37,572 nt of DNA, from positions 1 to 37,572 of the forward strand of contig NKJD01000033.1 of NCBI GenBank assembly GCA_002256385.1. Direction: 5' to 3'. The DNA comes from Flavobacterium sp. BFFFF2. Lineage in GTDB: Bacteria > Bacteroidota > Bacteroidia > Flavobacteriales > Flavobacteriaceae. This document shows positions 35,781 to 37,572 of the stretch, in pieces (within the stretch, counting starts at the first letter, position 1; the number at the start of each line of letters is the position of its first letter). A model generated the notes under the pieces. The model had not been told where the DNA came from. It saw only the letters and a program-made list of their open reading frames with translations, and did not search any database. A program made the position numbers and the translations under genes.

Positions 35781-35942
35781 TGAAGTGGTTTAAACTTTTT
35801 TGATTGCAGCGAAAAATAAGGATTTTTGTTCCAGATTTTAGCTTTTTTGCACTGCATAGCAGCGCTACGGAGTAATAAAAAGCTGAAATATGGGTCGAAA
35901 AGACCATTTTGCAGCCAATTGAAAAAAGTTTAAAGCACTTCA
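35781..35942. repeat. Intact MITE-like palindromic element B (162 bp)
   Basis: The ends are inverted repeats of about 30 bp: TGAAGTGGTTTAAACTTTTT at 35781 and its reverse complement, with one mismatch, at 35923-35942. The pairing continues inward (GATTGCAGC / GCAGCCAATT). A central palindrome contains AGCAGCGCT. A split copy lies at about 15308-15645. There is no coding capacity. Confidence 0.8.
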
Positions 35943-36006
35943 AAATATGCGGGCCGGCACTTGCGTGGCTTCGCAGAACAGTAAACATTGATTGAAAATC
36001 CTATTT

Positions 36007-36055
36007 TGTCATTTCGACGAAGGAGAAACGTAAGTTCAGCGAAGCTAAATCTCAT
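36007..36055. repeat. TTTCGACGAAGGAGAAA-type dispersed repeat
   Basis: The stretch TGTCATTTCGACGAAGGAGA, followed by CTCATCATCTA, belongs to a repeat word seen between genes in many Bacteroidota genomes (recalled, not searched). Only one copy is in this window. Confidence 0.5.
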
Positions 36056-36075
36056 CATCTAGGGGGCTTAGCGCA

Positions 36076-36138
36076 TTTGACTGGTGTCTTGTTGACTTTG
36101 ACTGGTGTCTTGTTGACTTTGACTGGTGCCTTGTTGCC
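36076..36138. repeat. Three tandem 21-bp repeats
   Basis: TTTGACTGGTGTCTTGTTGAC occurs at 36076-36096 and 36097-36117. A third copy with three changes follows at 36118-36138. Confidence 0.9.
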
Positions 36139-36738
36139 ATTGACAGTTGATTTATCGTTTTATAAAGAACACCTAAAATTTTTGACATATGATATAAATA
36201 TGTCAATAGTTGCCATACCTATTTTGCCAACTGCCATTACTGCATTAAAGAAAAAGTGCTCAGAATATTGCTTTTTTTCATTTTGAAAAAATCTGAAGCA
36301 TTCAGACTTGAATAATAAAAAAAAGCTACAATTTTTTCGTCCCGTTTATTTCAAAAGACCTTGTGTCAACTTTCGAACGAGCATTTTACAGTATCCTACA
36401 GGTCTGTAAATCAATAAAATGTAAAAGGTTAAAAATAATTTTGTGATTTTATATGACTTTGCTGCTGTGTTTAACTAGTTGGCAATCAATTAAGAGCAAG
36501 AATGGTTTAGACTTAATTTGCAATTTTTCTGTTTTTTTCTACTCCCATTGCAAATTTTAAGTAATAATTAACTATTTTTACAAGGATCAATCTATAAAGC
36601 TACTTTAGTTGTAAAATAATCTGTTTTTGCTTAGAAGTACACATTTGTAAAGTGTGTCTTTTGAAGATTCTGATTCATTCACTTTTAAATTGCTTACAGA
36701 AAATATATAGTATTCATTTTCAAAAAAAGCAAGAAATC

Positions 36739-37359
36739 ATGATTAACAAAGCTATACTTTTTTTTATTGGTTGCACCTTTTTGTGTGTTAACCTTTTAGT
36801 GGCTCAAAAGGAAGCGCATATTGGCTGTGGTTCTGACATCTTACATCTTAAATCGATGAAGGAAAATGCCAATTACAAAAAGAATTATGACGCGCAGAAC
36901 GCAGCCTACCAAAAATGGGTTGGTGAGCAAAAAAAACGGGCGGCTTCAAACAAGTTTTTACCACCAACAGAATTGGTAACCCTTAAAGTGGTGTTTCATG
37001 ATATGTCGGGTAGTACTTCAAATTTTTTATTAGCAAATGGTACTGTTATTTCTGGATATCAATACATCATCGATAAACTAAATGCAATATATAGTGGTGT
37101 CAATGTCGGTGGTAAGCCAGCAGGAAACGACACCCATATTCGATTCTGTTTGGCAACACAAGATGAGCAAGGAAACAATTATGATTCGCATCACATTACA
37201 ACTGTTGACTTTCCATTAAATTCTAGCGACAATTCGAAAATTAATCAAATTGTTACTGATTCCAATTCGCAACCAGACGGCAATATCAGCAGCAATATTC
37301 ATTTTTTTCCTGTTCAAAAATTCATCAATATATACGTAGGGTCTGCTGAAAAACTTTAA
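36739..37359 (+). pseudogene. Secreted M43-type (pappalysin-like) metalloprotease, truncated by an IS
   Basis: The ATG at 36739 gives 206 residues: a signal peptide (MINKAILFFIGCTFLCVNLLVAQ) and a mature part starting KEAHIGCGSDILHLKSMKEN. The N-terminal layout of Bacteroidota M43 peptidases follows: TLKVVFHDMSG, ISGYQYIIDKLNAIYSGVN, IRFCLATQDEQGN and KFINIYV. The zinc motif HExxH that should follow within about 30-60 residues is absent. The last residues (G-S-A-E-K-L) and the stop codon come from the IS end beginning near 37339. The gene is therefore broken and should make no active protease. Confidence 0.75.
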
Positions 37360-37363
37360 TCTC

Positions 37364-37393
37364 TTTGTCACAAAGGATTTTGGGCTATATTTG
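37364..37393 (+). promoter_or_regulatory. Transposase promoter of the insertion sequence
   Basis: TTTG (37364-37367), 18 bases, TATATTTG (37386-37393) is an exact match to the Bacteroidota -33/-7 pattern, 21 bases before the transposase ATG. Confidence 0.7.
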
Positions 37394-37414
37394 TGATATT
37401 AAGTGCAAGGAAAT

Positions 37415-37572
37415 ATGAGTAAACGTTTAAAAAATCGTGCACCTGCTCCAAAATATTGCAGCGTAAATCAGTTATCGCTGGTTGGATTTGAGACTCCTTT
37501 TGAGCGAACACTTAAGTCTTCTAATCGTTGGGTAGTTCTTTCAAAATTGTTACCATGGGACGAGCTTTGTTC
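37415..37572 (+). CDS. IS5/IS1182-family transposase, N-terminal part
   Basis: The visible 52 residues (MSKRLKNRAPAPKYCSVNQL, then FETPFERTL and SNRWVVLSKLLPWDEL) match the N-terminal DUF772/InsH-type domain of IS5- and IS1182-like transposases. Their hallmark is F-x-P-F...NRW-V-x-L-x-x-x-I/L-P-W-D. The catalytic DDE residues lie beyond the window. No frameshift is seen in the visible part. Family level is fairly sure; the subgroup is not. Confidence 0.8.
   Translation, partial: MSKRLKNRAPAPKYCSVNQLSLVGFETPFERTLKSSNRWVVLSKLLPWDELC

Larger units (their letters stand above)
35093..36738. other. Gene-free repeat field between the rpo operon and the metalloprotease gene
   Basis: About 1.6 kb with no convincing gene. 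In order it holds: a pair of roughly 50-bp direct repeats, three 92-93-bp tandem units, a CCACTGG hairpin, an intact palindromic element B, a TTTCGACGAAGGAGAAA-type repeat and three 21-bp repeats. An AT-rich stretch (36140-36650) follows in which nothing could be recognised. Confidence 0.8.
37339..37572 (+). mobile_element. Left part of an IS5/IS1182-like insertion sequence
   Basis: It starts with GGGTCTGCTGAAAAACT (37339-37355), identical to the reversed end at 109-125. An internal promoter and the start of a transposase gene follow. The element runs off the window. Confidence 0.85.

Noticed and set aside
36077..36286. A 69-codon open frame containing the 21-bp repeats
   Set aside because: Low complexity and no conserved features are visible, and there is no promoter or terminator around it.

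Overview
The window is chromosomal DNA of a Bacteroidota bacterium, most likely order Flavobacteriales. This rests on the gene order xerC, hpf, tRNA-Thr/Tyr/Thr, tuf, tRNA-Trp, secE, nusG, rplKAJL, rpoBC and a DUF3467 gene. It also rests on a folate-kinase/deoxynucleoside-kinase fusion, a CcoI-type copper ATPase beside a Crp/Fnr gene, near absence of Shine-Dalgarno sites, and several copies of the Bacteroidota promoter pattern TTTG-N18-TAnnTTTG. All calls were made by reading the sequence; no search was run.

Layout. Positions 1-128 are the right end of an insertion sequence. 253-2054 is an AT-rich stretch with two secreted proteins (a lipocalin-like protein and an alpha/beta hydrolase). 2301-15005 is a compact, apparently more GC-rich housekeeping block: gcvP, a UbiA-like membrane protein, pckA, a DUF423 protein, a saccharopine dehydrogenase, mutS, a DUF1573 protein, a SpoU/TrmH methyltransferase and the folK-dNK fusion. 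15099-15713 is a pile of nested palindromic elements. 15711-20165 holds ccoI, a divergent Crp/Fnr regulator and rlmN. 20334-35059 is the translation/transcription core, with four tRNA genes and several hairpins where transcription could be attenuated. 35060-36650 is a gene-free repeat field. 36739-37359 is the 5' part of an M43 metalloprotease gene cut by the left end of a second insertion sequence, whose transposase gene runs off the window.

The most unusual content is between genes. The same palindromic elements occur at 15 kb and 35 kb, and at 15 kb they sit inside each other (A holds B, which holds A). Small hairpins keep an invariant heart (CCACTGG, or CAAGCT-AA-AGCTTG) while their stem arms change together. 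Seven-base tandem repeats of the TTTCAAG/TTTCAGG type follow the 3' ends of four genes, always in the sense direction. Two insertion-sequence ends sharing a 20-bp identical terminus and lying in the same orientation bound the window, so it is probably an assembly contig broken at a multicopy element.

Functional links. The rpo/ribosomal cluster is the standard information-processing supercluster. ccoI and its divergent regulator share an intergenic Fnr-type palindrome (TGAC-N4-GTCA), suggesting redox control of cbb3 oxidase assembly, although no cco structural genes follow ccoI here. Two pairs of convergent genes overlap by their stop codons.
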